Source: Panacagrimonas perspica
GTDB taxonomy: Bacteria; Pseudomonadota; Gammaproteobacteria; Nevskiales; Nevskiaceae
Direction: 5' to 3'
Assembly: GCF_004364935.1 (NCBI RefSeq)
Contig: NZ_SOBT01000011.1
Location: 62,001-126,000 of the forward strand
Length of the DNA: 64,000 nucleotides
Program-made: the position numbers and the translations under genes
Part shown: piece by piece, positions 1 through 9,608 of the stretch
Numbering within the stretch: the first letter of the stretch is position 1
Layout: the number at the start of each line of letters is the position of its first letter
Notes under the pieces: generated by a model
The model's database searches: none
Seen by the model: the letters and a program-made list of their open reading frames with translations, nothing else
Told to the model about the DNA's origin: nothing

Positions 1-1
1 C

Positions 2-1540
2 AGCAGCTACATCTACCCGGTGGTTCCACTCGGCATCACGCCGTGGAATCCTTCGGCTGGGCTCAGCCTCTTTTTGCTGTTGACCTGTGGCCGACGATTC
101 TGGCCCGCAGTGCTGATCGCGGCCGTCGCGGCCGACGTCGTCGTGCGTAATGCGACGGTGAATGCGCCGATGCTTACCACTGCGGCATTCATCACGGGAT
201 GTTATGTGGTCGCGGCGACTTTCCTTCAACGCTCGTGGAAGGTCAGTGCGCCGCTCGAGTCGACCCGCGACTTGGTGATTTTCTTTGTGGTGGCGTCGGC
301 CGCGAGCGGCACCGTTGCGGTGATGTTCGTGGGTCTCTACGCGGCGATCGGCATGGTGAGCATGCGCGACATGCCGCTGGACGTCCTTCGATACTGGGTC
401 GGAGACCTGAACGGAATTCTCGTACTTACGCCGGCGCTCTTCAGTATCCGCAAGATCGGCAACATAGGCTTCGCCATTCGCAAGCTCGTAAGCCCGGAAA
501 TCATTCTGCAGCTCCTCTCCATCGGGGCCGCACTCGGCCTGATTCTCGCTTTCGCGGGGGACTATCCCTACCGGTCCTTCTACGCGCTGTTCCTCCCGCT
601 GATCTGGATCTCGGCGCGCTGGGGCTTGCCCGGCGCCGCTGTTGCGCAGGTGATAATCCAGCTTGGCCTCATCACGTGTGTGCAGCTTGCCGACTACCAC
701 GCCGCCACGTTCGTGCAGCTCCAATGGCTGATGACGGGACTGTGCGTAACCGGACTGACGATCGGTGCCATGTCGTCCCATCGCGCGCGTCTGGAGCTGG
801 CATTGCTCGATCGGCAGGCGGCGCTCAACCGCGCCCAACAATTTGCATCAGCCGGCGAAATGACCTCTGCGCTCGCGCACCAGCTCAACCAGCCGATGAC
901 CGCGCTCAATAGTTACGTCGGGGCGTGTCAGATCATGGTGGGCCAACCGATTCTCGATGCGGCCAGACTCCGGGATCTCATGGCAAAGATTGAAGGTGAG
1001 GTACGCAGATCCAGCGAGGTGGTGGCGCGGCTACGCGACTTTTATCGACGTGGGGCGACGAACCTTTGTCCGATCGAGGCCGGTCGTCTGGTAGACAATG
1101 TCATCCAGGTACTGCATCGCAATGCACAATCCGCGGATGTCGAAATCGTGAGTCGCCCGGGTGAATGGTCGCGCCGCCTGCTGGTGGACACCGTGCAGAC
1201 TGAGAACGCGATCCAGAATCTGCTCCTAAACGCGATCGAGGCCATGGAAATGGCCGGCTCGAAGACGCGTCGAATCGAGACGTCGATTTCAGTGACGCAA
1301 ACAAGCGTGGAGATCCGGATCCACGATAGCGGCCCCGGCGTTTCAGCAGAGATGATGGCAGAGCTGTTCGAGCCGTTCCACACGTCCAAAGCGGATGGGA
1401 TGGGTATGGGCTTGGCTATCGCCAGGTCGCTGGTGCGTGCCAGCGGCGGCGATTTGTGGATCGAACCGGCGGCAGCGGGCGGTGCCTGTTTCGTGATGCG
1501 TCTGCCCGCTCCGACGTCGTCCGACGTGCTGCGCGCATGA
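2..1540 (+). CDS. MASE1-type membrane sensor histidine kinase (5' end outside window)
   Basis: Sensor kinase that should autophosphorylate on histidine and pass phosphate to the adjacent regulator. The reading frame is open to the window edge, so the gene starts upstream; a GTG at position 20 is the first start-like codon but falls inside the membrane domain. The first 250 residues are a run of hydrophobic helices with the PLGITPWNPSAG loop typical of MASE1 domains. The phosphoacceptor helix is ALAHQLNQPMTAL (His codon at 878-880), as in FixL/DctB-type kinases. The ATPase part has an N box near NLLLNAIEA and a G box HDSGPG with GMGMGLAI. The stop overlaps the regulator start as ATGA. The input signal is unknown. 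Confidence 0.9.
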   Translation, partial: SSYIYPVVPLGITPWNPSAGLSLFLLLTCGRRFWPAVLIAAVAADVVVRNATVNAPMLTTAAFITGCYVVAATFLQRSWKVSAPLESTRDLVIFFVVASAASGTVAVMFVGLYAAIGMVSMRDMPLDVLRYWVGDLNGILVLTPALFSIRKIGNIGFAIRKLVSPEIILQLLSIGAALGLILAFAGDYPYRSFYALFLPLIWISARWGLPGAAVAQVIIQLGLITCVQLADYHAATFVQLQWLMTGLCVTGLTIGAMSSHRARLELALLDRQAALNRAQQFASAGEMTSALAHQLNQPMTALNSYVGACQIMVGQPILDAARLRDLMAKIEGEVRRSSEVVARLRDFYRRGATNLCPIEAGRLVDNVIQVLHRNAQSADVEIVSRPGEWSRRLLVDTVQTENAIQNLLLNAIEAMEMAGSKTRRIETSISVTQTSVEIRIHDSGPGVSAEMMAELFEPFHTSKADGMGMGLAIARSLVRASGGDLWIEPAAAGGACFVMRLPAPTSSDVLRA

Positions 1541-2151
1541 ACAGCGATCACCGTGTACACCTGGTCGACGACGACGCCTCCGTCCGGGATGCCGTCAGCA
1601 CGCTGCTGGACGTCAGCGGCATCGCCGTCACGACCTATGCCTCCGGCGAATCATTCCTCGATCTCGTCGAGCCCAGCTGGACAGGCTGCGTGCTGCTCGA
1701 CCTCAAGATGGGCGGGATGGACGGTCTGCAGGTGCAGCAGGAACTGCTGCGACGTTCCATCGGTCTGCCGGTGGTGATCATGACGGCGTACGGTGACGTT
1801 GCGACGGTCCGCGCCGCTCTGAAGGTCGGAGCGCATGATTTCCTAGAGAAGCCGGTGGACAATACGGTCCTGGTCGAAGTCATCAAGGGCGTGCTCGATC
1901 GCGAGCAGCAGCGCCGGCGCCAGCTCGAAGAACGCGAAGAGATCGATCAGAGATTTGCGCGGCTGACCATGCGCGAGCGCGAAGTCATGGAGTTGCTGGT
2001 CGCAGGGCGACAGCACCGCGAAATTGCACAGACGTTGGGCATCAGCCCCCGCACGGTCGAAGTGTACAAGGCGCGCATGATGGAGAAGATCAACGCCCGC
2101 AGCCTAGCCGACGTGATTCACATGGGCGCCGAGATCCGTCAACCGAAATGA
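1537..2151 (+). CDS. FixJ/NarL-like two-component response regulator
   Basis: DNA-binding response regulator of 204 residues, partner of the upstream kinase. The receiver domain spans about residues 6-120 with the acidic pocket at D11-D13, phosphoacceptor D55 in LLDLKM, and K at the end of FLEKPVD. A LuxR-type helix-turn-helix follows (LTMREREVMELLVAG, then ISPRTVEVYKARMMEKI). This matches the FixJ/StyR/TodT subfamily. The ATG at 1537 overlaps the kinase stop by four bases, so it is preferred over longer in-frame starts that lie inside the kinase. The targets are unknown. Confidence 0.92.
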   Translation: MNSDHRVHLVDDDASVRDAVSTLLDVSGIAVTTYASGESFLDLVEPSWTGCVLLDLKMGGMDGLQVQQELLRRSIGLPVVIMTAYGDVATVRAALKVGAHDFLEKPVDNTVLVEVIKGVLDREQQRRRQLEEREEIDQRFARLTMREREVMELLVAGRQHREIAQTLGISPRTVEVYKARMMEKINARSLADVIHMGAEIRQPK

Positions 2152-2181
2152 GCCGACGCATGCATAGGAGAAAGCGGTTCG

Positions 2182-3120
2182 ATGGATGAGCGCGTGCTGG
2201 TAGCGGATATCGGGAGTCTTCATTGCCGGCTGGCGCTCGCGCGGCATGATGCGCCCAGACCTTACCTGGAAGAGAACCGGTTGTACGCGGTACCCCGCGC
2301 GGACCTGTTCGAGGTGCTGCGCGAATTTCTGTTGGATGCACGGTGCAAGCAGCCAGCCGCGATTGCGGTCTCGGCCGCCGGGCGGGTGCGCCGGCTGCCC
2401 GGCAGAACCTGGGTGTCGGTGACCAACACTTCACTGACACTTGAAAGGGAATCCCTTGTTAATTTGATCGGTGGCCCCTGCTGGATCGTCAACGAGCGCG
2501 CGGCCATCGCGGCGGCGTTGCCTTTGCTCAGTGCGGATGAGCGCTGGCCTTTCGGACCTTCGCGGGCCGCCGTCGAGGGTCTGCGCTTGGTGATCAGCGT
2601 CGGATCCGGTTTTGGTGCCGCGGCCCTGACCGCCGACGGTACCGTGATCGAAACCGAGGCAGGACACTCCGATCTTGCGGCGGTGAGCGCCGAAGAGCGT
2701 CAATGGCTCAATCGGCTCGCGCCCCTCGGACGTCTCACGGCGGACGCGCTGCTGTCCGAGTCCGGCCTGCTGCGCCTCTACGAGGTGATCTCGGGGTCGT
2801 CGTGCCAGACGGTGGACGAGCTGTTGATGCGGCAGCGCAGGCACGAGAACGCCGCTCTCAAATCCCTCACGGCGTTTTCCACGTGGCTGGGTCGCAGCAT
2901 CCGCAACCTCGTGCTGGGCCTCGGTGCGTGGGGCGGGGTGCATCTCACCGGCAGCCTGGTCAGCGACTTGGGAGATTCACTGGATCTGCATGCCTTCCGC
3001 CGGGGCTTCGAGGACAAGGCCCCTTTCTCCGCGGATCTTGCGGCCGTTCCGGTCCATCGCATCGCGCATGCGCAGCCGGCACTGCTGGGCATGGCGCGAA
3101 TCGCATTCGAGCACCGATGA
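2182..3120 (+). CDS. Glucokinase-family protein with degenerate active site
   Basis: Protein of 312 residues in the Glk family (ASKHA fold). Family landmarks are present: VADIG near residue 7, GSGFGAAAL, TEAGHSDLAA (the EGGH sugar-contact motif) and LSESGLLRLYEV. Two key sites are altered. The phosphate-binding DIGGTN loop reads DIGSLHC. The NDF motif that carries the catalytic aspartate reads NER, with Glu105 in that place. By family knowledge this should impair glucose phosphorylation, so it may be a regulatory or sugar-sensing relative. It lies 30 bp after the response regulator gene, and the trehalose and GH15 genes nearby would release glucose. Confidence 0.75.
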   Translation: MDERVLVADIGSLHCRLALARHDAPRPYLEENRLYAVPRADLFEVLREFLLDARCKQPAAIAVSAAGRVRRLPGRTWVSVTNTSLTLERESLVNLIGGPCWIVNERAAIAAALPLLSADERWPFGPSRAAVEGLRLVISVGSGFGAAALTADGTVIETEAGHSDLAAVSAEERQWLNRLAPLGRLTADALLSESGLLRLYEVISGSSCQTVDELLMRQRRHENAALKSLTAFSTWLGRSIRNLVLGLGAWGGVHLTGSLVSDLGDSLDLHAFRRGFEDKAPFSADLAAVPVHRIAHAQPALLGMARIAFEHR

Positions 3121-3237
3121 GACATCGTTCAGATGCACGGCGTGCGGGGTACGAGTGACCGCGTCGGCCCAAGAACGCATGGACATTGGCGGGTCGCTGC
3201 CGACGGCAACGTCGATGACGGCGGCGGGTGGTCGTCG

Positions 3238-4257
3238 GTGAAGACTGCGCTCCCGACAATCATTCGCCGCCGCCTGTTCGTGCAGGCGACGCGATCGCCC
3301 GAGCGCGTGCTGTTGACCCGAGTTCTCCTGTTGATCGTACTGGTGCTCGCGGTGCTCGCCATCTTCTGGGCCGATCGCGATGGACTGAAAGATCATGTCG
3401 ACGGCCATGTGAGCTTCGGCGACGTGGCCTACTTCACTGCCGTGACCATCACCACGGTCGGCTACGGCGACATTGTCCCGGTATCGCAGCGGGCCAGGTT
3501 GGTGGACACGGTACTGGTCACGCCGCTTCGGCTGGTGATCTGGCTGGTATTTCTCGGCACCGCCTACGAATTGGTGCTGCAACGCTGGATGGAGGCTCGC
3601 AGGATGATGCGAATTCAGAACACCCTGAGCGGGCACCTCGTCGTCTGCGGATTCGGCCACAGCGGGCGCAGCTCGGCTCAGGAGGCGGTGGCGCGCGGGA
3701 CGCCGGCGGCGCAGATCATGGTGCTGGACAAGGACGCGAAGGTTCTTGAGCAGGCCGCGGCACTCGGATACATCGGCCTTCTCGGCGACGCCACGCGCGA
3801 ACAGGATCTGCTCGACGCCGGCGTACCGCGTGCGCAGGCCGTGCTGATCTGCCTGGGCCGCGACGATGCCACCGTACTGACGGTGCTTACCGTTCGCCAA
3901 CTCGCGCCCTCCGTTCGCGTGATCTGCTCAGTCGCTGAGGAGGAGAACATCAAGCTGGTCCGCCAGGCTGGCGCCAACGCCATCGTGGCGCCCTCCATCG
4001 TCGGGGGCTACCTCATGGCGGACTCGGTGCGGTCCTCACACGTGGCGGATTACATCAGCGACCTCATGTGTTCGGACGGGCGCGTCCGTTTGGTCGAACG
4101 GATCGCGCTGCCCGAAGAGGTGGGCAAGGCGATTCGCGACATCTCGCCCGGACTAGTTGTCCGCATTCTGCGGGGCAACAGCCGGATAGGCTTCTGGGAG
4201 GGGCCTGAAGCTGTGGTCAGGACGGGTGACACCCTGCTAGAGATCGAGCATTCCTGA
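3238..4257 (+). CDS. Two-TM potassium channel with RCK (TrkA-N/TrkA-C) domain
   Basis: Inner-membrane K+ channel of 339 residues. Two hydrophobic helices flank a pore loop with the selectivity filter TVGYGD (about 3460-3477). A cytosolic RCK domain follows, with a Rossmann glycine motif VVCGFGHSGRSS and later a TrkA-C part ending near LEIEHS. I chose GTG 3238 (MKTALPTIIRRRLF) because the frame further upstream, open to an ATG at 3133, encodes a Gly/His/Arg-rich stretch that does not resemble channel N termini. Neither start has a strong Shine-Dalgarno. It is probably a MthK/Kch-like channel in potassium or osmotic balance, matching MscS and TrkH nearby. Confidence 0.88.
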   Translation: MKTALPTIIRRRLFVQATRSPERVLLTRVLLLIVLVLAVLAIFWADRDGLKDHVDGHVSFGDVAYFTAVTITTVGYGDIVPVSQRARLVDTVLVTPLRLVIWLVFLGTAYELVLQRWMEARRMMRIQNTLSGHLVVCGFGHSGRSSAQEAVARGTPAAQIMVLDKDAKVLEQAAALGYIGLLGDATREQDLLDAGVPRAQAVLICLGRDDATVLTVLTVRQLAPSVRVICSVAEEENIKLVRQAGANAIVAPSIVGGYLMADSVRSSHVADYISDLMCSDGRVRLVERIALPEEVGKAIRDISPGLVVRILRGNSRIGFWEGPEAVVRTGDTLLEIEHS

Positions 4258-4358
4258 TCACGCCTCGCTCCCGACTCGTTGGCTGCTGTCAGGTCGCGCC
4301 AGATCGAGAGGGAGTCCGCTGAGGCAGCCAGCACTCGCATTGCTGACCATTCGCCGAC

Positions 4359-5312
4359 TCAGTCCCCGCCTGTATCTTCCTTGGCCTGCGGTGCCGTCTT
4401 CGCCGCGGCGGGCGGGACGGCCCGCAACAGCGTCTCTTCCCGCGCATCGGTTGCGCCGGAAGAAGCGAACACCAGAGTTCGATGGGGGAACGGGATCTCG
4501 ATGCCTGCTTCGTCGAGCGCGAGTTTCACGCGCTTGAGAAACTCACGGCCAACCTCCCATTGCTTGATCGGCAAGGTCTTGATTCGGCCCTTGATGACGA
4601 CGGCCGACTCATCAAGCTTGTCCACGCCGAAGATCTCCGGTTTTTCAATGATCTTGTCCGCGAACGAGGGGTCACTCTGCATGCCTTCGGCCGTGGCCCG
4701 GATCACGGCGATGGCGGCACTGGGATCCTCTTTGTAGGCGACACCGATATCGAACACGTAGGCGGACCATCCTCGCGTCATGTTGCTCAACGTATCGACG
4801 GAGCCATTGGGGAACACGTGCACGGTTCCGGCCTGATCGCGGATCACCAGCGTACGCAACGTCATGGCTTCGACCAGACCGCCGGTTCCATTGATGACGG
4901 CAACGTCCCCCACGCGGACCTGGTTTTCCATCACGAAGAAGAAGCCCGTGATGATGTCGCGCACCAGGCTCTGAGCGCCGAAGCCGACTGCGATGCCGAC
5001 AACTCCCGCGCTGGCTAGGATAGGCCCCACGGCGATACCGAGTTGCATGAGCATCACCAGAGCGAGCGTGACGAACAAAAATACCGTCACGATCTGCCGA
5101 AGCAGGCGCATCAGCGTATCGACGCGCTTACGGTCCTCCATCGACAGCGGCTGATCGGCCGCGACGTCGCGCAACAGGCGGGACTCCACGCGGCCCAGGA
5201 GTACGCGTACGACGCGACTGAGCACCCACCAAACGATCAGCACAATCGCCACGCGGATCGAGGCCTGCGTCAATTCCGCGAGTTGCACCTGGGTGACTGC
5301 ATCGAGATTCAT
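4359..5312 (-). CDS. MscS-family mechanosensitive ion channel
   Basis: Small-conductance mechanosensitive channel of 317 residues that would release solutes on hypo-osmotic shock. Three N-terminal hydrophobic helices are visible. The third is the Gly/Ala-rich pore helix (ASAGVVGIAVGFGAQSL, then VRDIITGFFFVMENQVRVGD), the most conserved MscS segment. The beta domain follows (VEAMTLRTLVIRDQAGTVHVFPNG). The C-terminal tail is rich in Ala, Pro and Lys. The gene converges on the K+ channel gene with about 100 bp between them. Its position among trehalose and potassium genes fits a turgor role. Confidence 0.93.
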   Translation of the reverse strand: MNLDAVTQVQLAELTQASIRVAIVLIVWWVLSRVVRVLLGRVESRLLRDVAADQPLSMEDRKRVDTLMRLLRQIVTVFLFVTLALVMLMQLGIAVGPILASAGVVGIAVGFGAQSLVRDIITGFFFVMENQVRVGDVAVINGTGGLVEAMTLRTLVIRDQAGTVHVFPNGSVDTLSNMTRGWSAYVFDIGVAYKEDPSAAIAVIRATAEGMQSDPSFADKIIEKPEIFGVDKLDESAVVIKGRIKTLPIKQWEVGREFLKRVKLALDEAGIEIPFPHRTLVFASSGATDAREETLLRAVPPAAAKTAPQAKEDTGGD

Positions 5313-5408
5313 ATTCGAGTGTGTGTCGGTTGATTGTGATCGGTTCGACCCTGATCCGAACGCAGAATTGGGAATTGGTTGCGACCGACGATATCCGCGT
5401 CGATGACT

Positions 5409-6710
5409 TCAACGCGTTTGGCGAGCGCCATCGTCGAGTCTGTCTTCAAGTGCAGTGAGAGTGGGCTGTCGGTACGCAGTCGCAGTCGCCGAATTGTCGA
5501 GTGCCTGAAGGTGACCGTCCGAGACTTCCGAGCAAGACAGACGCCTGAGAATCCTTCCGTCGTCCTGCACCAACAATGCTCCGGTCCTGCCATCGATCGT
5601 CGTGCCGACCACGAACTCCTTCAGACGGATCGCACGGGCGATTCGGTATGCGTCGAAGCCTAAGCTTTGAAGGCGAGTACGACCGACCGATTGGGCAGAC
5701 GACGTGCCGTACGGATCCGCTCCTATCGATGCCGAGGCGAGGACCACGGGCATACCGCAGAAGCGCAATCCTTCGCGATCGGTCGCGCTCAGCGAGCGAT
5801 CGTAAGACGCCGCGACGCCGTAGACGACAAGATCATTCGGACGGTGCCAATAGAAGCGCAGTTCCGGAATGATGAGCCTGGCTTGGGCAGCGCCTGTGGC
5901 GATGAACACCGTCTCGATATCCTCGTCAGCGGAACCGTTGATCGTCCTACGGTCCAGCAACCCGCGAATCGTCTCGCTCGAATCGTCCCCAACGGCCGAG
6001 AACCGCCGTGTGCGCAGGACGGTCCCGCCCAAGGCCTCGAAGTGATCTCTGAACGAAGATGCAGTCCGGGTTCCCCAATCGCTCTCCTCCGCGAGAATGA
6101 CGGCAGATCTCAAGTTGCTGTCGATGGCCGATGCGGCGGCTTCCCGGGCTTCGTCCTCCGGAGACAGGCCGAATTGATAAAGCAGGGGCGGTGGCGCAAT
6201 CGCGTCATCCAAATAGTTCAGAGAAAGGACAGGCCGGACAAACTGACGTTGGTTTGCAAGCGCGTCGAGTTGCTCGCGCAGCAGCGGTCCTACGACGATA
6301 TCCGGCGATCGCTCTATCGCCGTGTCGTAAGCAGTGAGGGCGCTTTCACCTGTTTCGCCGCTGTCGTAGACGTGAATCAGAGGCCGCGGATAACGCGAGG
6401 CCAGGTGCGCGGCAAAGAAGCCGTCGCGAAGCGCGGACGCAGGATTCTCGAAACGGCCCGAGATCGGCAGCAGCAGCGCGATCGAGCGCACGCCCGAGTC
6501 GGTAAGTAGCGGCTTCGGTGGATCAGCAGCGCGCACGGGCATCGGCTGCGTGTGAATCGTTGATGCGCGCGCGACGCGGGTTACTTGTGCAGTGGGCGAT
6601 GGGGCAAACCCCGCGCAGCCCGAAAGAGCGAGCGGAACGAGGATCGCGATGATCGTGTTTGTGCAGATCCGGTCGACACGCAGGGATCGATCGATGATGT
6701 CAGCTGGCAA
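5409..6710 (-). CDS. LppC/LpoA-like lipoprotein (penicillin-binding protein activator family)
   Basis: Predicted outer-membrane lipoprotein of 433 residues. The start is TTG 6710, preceded by an AAGGA-type ribosome site. A short basic N region, the hydrophobic stretch IIAILVPLALSGC and the lipobox Cys follow. The body matches the periplasmic-binding-protein-like half of LppC/LpoA: SIALLLPISGRF, DIVVGPLLREQLDAL, SDWGTRTASSFRDHFEALGG and a closing LQSLGFDAYRIA. E. coli LpoA is longer because of an N-terminal TPR domain. Only the C-terminal type is present here, as in many non-enteric bacteria. LpoA activates PBP1A; that role here is inferred from family only. Confidence 0.8.
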   Translation of the reverse strand: MPADIIDRSLRVDRICTNTIIAILVPLALSGCAGFAPSPTAQVTRVARASTIHTQPMPVRAADPPKPLLTDSGVRSIALLLPISGRFENPASALRDGFFAAHLASRYPRPLIHVYDSGETGESALTAYDTAIERSPDIVVGPLLREQLDALANQRQFVRPVLSLNYLDDAIAPPPLLYQFGLSPEDEAREAAASAIDSNLRSAVILAEESDWGTRTASSFRDHFEALGGTVLRTRRFSAVGDDSSETIRGLLDRRTINGSADEDIETVFIATGAAQARLIIPELRFYWHRPNDLVVYGVAASYDRSLSATDREGLRFCGMPVVLASASIGADPYGTSSAQSVGRTRLQSLGFDAYRIARAIRLKEFVVGTTIDGRTGALLVQDDGRILRRLSCSEVSDGHLQALDNSATATAYRQPTLTALEDRLDDGARQTR

Positions 6711-7219
6711 AGGAACATCCTTTCAAAAGAGTGGCGTCGCGTTCTGACGGTCCCCCGTCGCGGTTTGCGGCGTAGGTGCAGCGCGGCGCATTTGAGTGCC
6801 GCACGCATTCCAAGCCATACGCATGCCAACCCTTGCGCAGACGCAGCCAAGTCGAAGGCGCACGCGGCAACGCGGTGATGCGCGTACGGGCTTGCCCTCT
6901 TCTCTGCCCGTCACCCCGCCGTGCTGGTTGAAAGAGCCGAACTGAAGTTGAGGAGAAATGCACGGCCGGGCAAATCCGCGCAGAGCAACATGTAGAATTC
7001 AGGGCGGCCATGAGATCACAGCGTCCATTCGTGACGCGCCTTCTGGCCCACTGGCGTCGATGGACGATGCCTCCAGAGTTCGGGCCGTACTTGCACCGGA
7101 CAGCATGCGCGGGCTTAGGGACGCTTTTGCAACAGCGCGAGAAATCATTTCTCGAAAGGAAGCCTCAGACAAATGGGAAGTGCGGTCGAGCGTCTCGCAA
7201 TGCAAGGACTGAACGGCGA
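6711..7219. other. Intergenic region between divergent lppC-like and otsA-like genes
   Basis: About 500 bases with no gene I can support. It must hold the two divergent promoters. A short open frame on the plus strand (6958-7212) and the upstream extension of the otsA-like frame to 7010 lack family similarity, and the extension precedes a good membrane-anchor start, so both are left out. Confidence 0.5.
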
Positions 7220-9478
7220 ATGAGGGGCAACTTCCGCTTTCTCGTGGCCTGGCTTGCAGCGCTGACAATCCTTGTCCTCGCAGCCTGGTTGGTCGTGACC
7301 AAAACAACTCGCGGGTGGTTCGAGAAGGATGTCGCGCTCAGGGCAGAATTGGCATTGAGCGGTGCGCGCCGCGCGCTGGTGGCGGACCTGCGCCGAGCGG
7401 ACATGCGCAGCGTGCAGGACCTGCTGACCGACCTTGCGCGTGACGAGCGAATTCTCGCTGCTGCAATGTGTGGCTCTACGGAGTCTCCGGTGGCCGTGAC
7501 GTCCGGGTATCCGTCGTCGGCGCTCTCCTGCGACGAGATGGCTCGCCGGATTCGTCCGTCCGCGACGTCTCCTGCGCATTCGTGGCGCACGTGGCGAGAT
7601 ACGGTCGCACTCGCAGGTGGCGACGTCCATGTCAGTGCCATTCCTCTGATAGAAGGCGACCAGGCTCTGGGCTTCGTCATTCTGGTCCACGACCTGAGCT
7701 TCGCTGCGCGGCGCGAACAGAGCACGCAACGCTTCCTCTTCGCCGTCTTCGCGATCCTCGCTGTGCTCGCCGCCGTCATCACCCTGTTCACCGTGCGAAT
7801 GCTGTGGCGCGGCTGGAGCCATACGCTGCACCAGCTGTCGCTGGGGCATGGTGATTCACGGCCTGAGTTCCAACCTCTTCTCAAGGATCTGCGTGACCTG
7901 CTCGATCGGCTTGCGAAAGAAGAGAGCGCAGAGTTGAACGGGGGGCTATGGAGTCCTCAACGTCTCAAGTTGACCCTGCAGCGGCATCTTCACGGCGAGC
8001 GCATGATTGTCGTCGCCAATCGCGAACCGTATCTCCACAACCGCCGGCCAGACGGATCGATCGAAGTGGTGCATCCGGCCAGTGGGCTGGTCAGCGCGCT
8101 CGAACCGGTGATGCGCGCCTGTTCGGGCGTGTGGTTCGCGCACGGTGCTGGTAGCGCCGACCGCGAGACCGCCGACGCACAGGGCCGCATCCGCGTGCCG
8201 CCCGGCGAAGAGTCCTACTGGATCCGGCGGGTATGGCTGACGCCAGAGCAGGAGCACGGCTACTACTACGGCTTCTCGAACGAAGGGCTGTGGCCACTGT
8301 GTCACGTGGCTCACAACCGTCCCCTGTTTCGCGCGGAGGATTGGCGCCACTACCAAGACGTCAACCTCAAATTTGCGGATGCGGTCTGCCAGGAAGTCGA
8401 TTCCGATGATCCGGTGATCCTGGTTCAGGACTATCACTTCGCGCTCGCTCCGAGGCTTCTCAGGGAACGCCTGCCTCGCGCCACGATCCTGACGTTCTGG
8501 CACATCCCCTGGCCGAACGCGGAACAGATCAGCATCTGTCCCTGGCACAAGGAACTGCTGGACGGTCTTCTAGGAAGCAGCATCGTCGGATTCCACACCC
8601 GGCTCCATTGCAACAATTTCATGGAAGCGGCCGACCGCTTCCTTGAAGCACGTCTCGACCGAGAAGGCCTCGCGATCTCGCGCAACGAACGCAGCACACT
8701 GGTGCGGGCCTATCCGATCTCCATCGAATGGCCCAATCGCTGGGTCGAGAGCGCGCCGGCGTCCGACGCTTGCCGCGCGAGCGTCTTCGCCGAGCTGGGC
8801 TTGAAGGAGGACGCGAAGCTCGGCATGGGTGTGGACCGGCTCGATTACACCAAGGGTATCGAGGAACGCCTGCGTGCGGTGGAGCGACTGTTTGAGCGTG
8901 AGCCGGCTCTGGTGGGTCGATTCACCTTCCTGCAGCTGGCCTCTCCGAGCCGTACTCTGATCGACCGCTACCAGCGACTGAACGACGACGTGGAACAGCT
9001 CGCCGCACGAATCAATGCGCGGTTCGGTGCGGATCTATGGCGTCCCATCGTGCTCAAGCGTGAGCACACCGAGCCGGCGGATGTGTTTCGGTATTACCGG
9101 GCGGCCGACCTCTGCTACGTCAGTAGCCTGCACGATGGAATGAACCTGGTAGCCAAGGAATATGTCGCGGCGCGGGATGACGAACAGGGGGTTCTAATCC
9201 TGTCGAAATTCACCGGCGCGGCACAGGAGTTAACCGAAGCGCTGCAGGTCAACCCCTACGACATCGAAGAATCCAGCGCCGCGCTGTCCGCGGCGCTGCA
9301 CATGCCGCGCGATGAGCAGCGTGCCCGCATGCGGGTGATGCGCGCGCTCGTCGCGGAATTTAATGTCTATCGCTGGGCGGGACGAATGTTGATCGACGCG
9401 AGCCGACTACGGCAGCGTGAACAACTGGCCGGTCTGCTTTCAAAGACTCGGCTCTCCGCAATGGGAGGGCGGGGATGA
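7220..9478 (+). CDS. otsA: Membrane-anchored trehalose-6-phosphate synthase (GT20) with sensor-like N terminus
   Basis: Makes trehalose-6-phosphate from a nucleotide-activated glucose and glucose-6-phosphate. The protein is 752 residues, against about 470 for classic OtsA. Residues 1-30 form a transmembrane helix ([19 protein letters not shown]). Then come about 150 residues of probable periplasmic domain, a second helix ([19 protein letters not shown]), a HAMP-like linker, and the GT20 domain from about residue 255 ([18 protein letters not shown]). GT20 landmarks include [24 protein letters not shown], and [25 protein letters not shown] 7220 begins right at the anchor. otsB and two GH15 genes lie downstream. 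The architecture suggests synthesis controlled by an envelope signal. Confidence 0.9.
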   Translation: MRGNFRFLVAWLAALTILVLAAWLVVTKTTRGWFEKDVALRAELALSGARRALVADLRRADMRSVQDLLTDLARDERILAAAMCGSTESPVAVTSGYPSSALSCDEMARRIRPSATSPAHSWRTWRDTVALAGGDVHVSAIPLIEGDQALGFVILVHDLSFAARREQSTQRFLFAVFAILAVLAAVITLFTVRMLWRGWSHTLHQLSLGHGDSRPEFQPLLKDLRDLLDRLAKEESAELNGGLWSPQRLKLTLQRHLHGERMIVVANREPYLHNRRPDGSIEVVHPASGLVSALEPVMRACSGVWFAHGAGSADRETADAQGRIRVPPGEESYWIRRVWLTPEQEHGYYYGFSNEGLWPLCHVAHNRPLFRAEDWRHYQDVNLKFADAVCQEVDSDDPVILVQDYHFALAPRLLRERLPRATILTFWHIPWPNAEQISICPWHKELLDGLLGSSIVGFHTRLHCNNFMEAADRFLEARLDREGLAISRNERSTLVRAYPISIEWPNRWVESAPASDACRASVFAELGLKEDAKLGMGVDRLDYTKGIEERLRAVERLFEREPALVGRFTFLQLASPSRTLIDRYQRLNDDVEQLAARINARFGADLWRPIVLKREHTEPADVFRYYRAADLCYVSSLHDGMNLVAKEYVAARDDEQGVLILSKFTGAAQELTEALQVNPYDIEESSAALSAALHMPRDEQRARMRVMRALVAEFNVYRWAGRMLIDASRLRQREQLAGLLSKTRLSAMGGRG

Positions 9479-9608
9479 AATGCGCCCCGTCACATCGTGA
9501 ATCGCGCAGTGCGATCCGACGAACAAGTGGGTCGCGACCGCAGCCCGAAGAAGTCGCTCTAGCCCGCGCCACGATCACCCGACTCACGCAAGGAGCGACA
9601 ATTCGATC

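Noticed and set aside
3133-3237. Upstream extension of the K+ channel frame
   Set aside because: Gly/His/Arg-rich sequence with no helix or family match; GTG 3238 starts a typical N terminus.
6958-7212. 84-residue plus-strand frame before otsA
   Set aside because: No ribosome site or similarity that I can recognise, and it overlaps another candidate frame.
7010-7219. Upstream extension of the trehalose-6-phosphate synthase frame
   Set aside because: Basic, non-family sequence before a clean membrane-anchor start at 7220.
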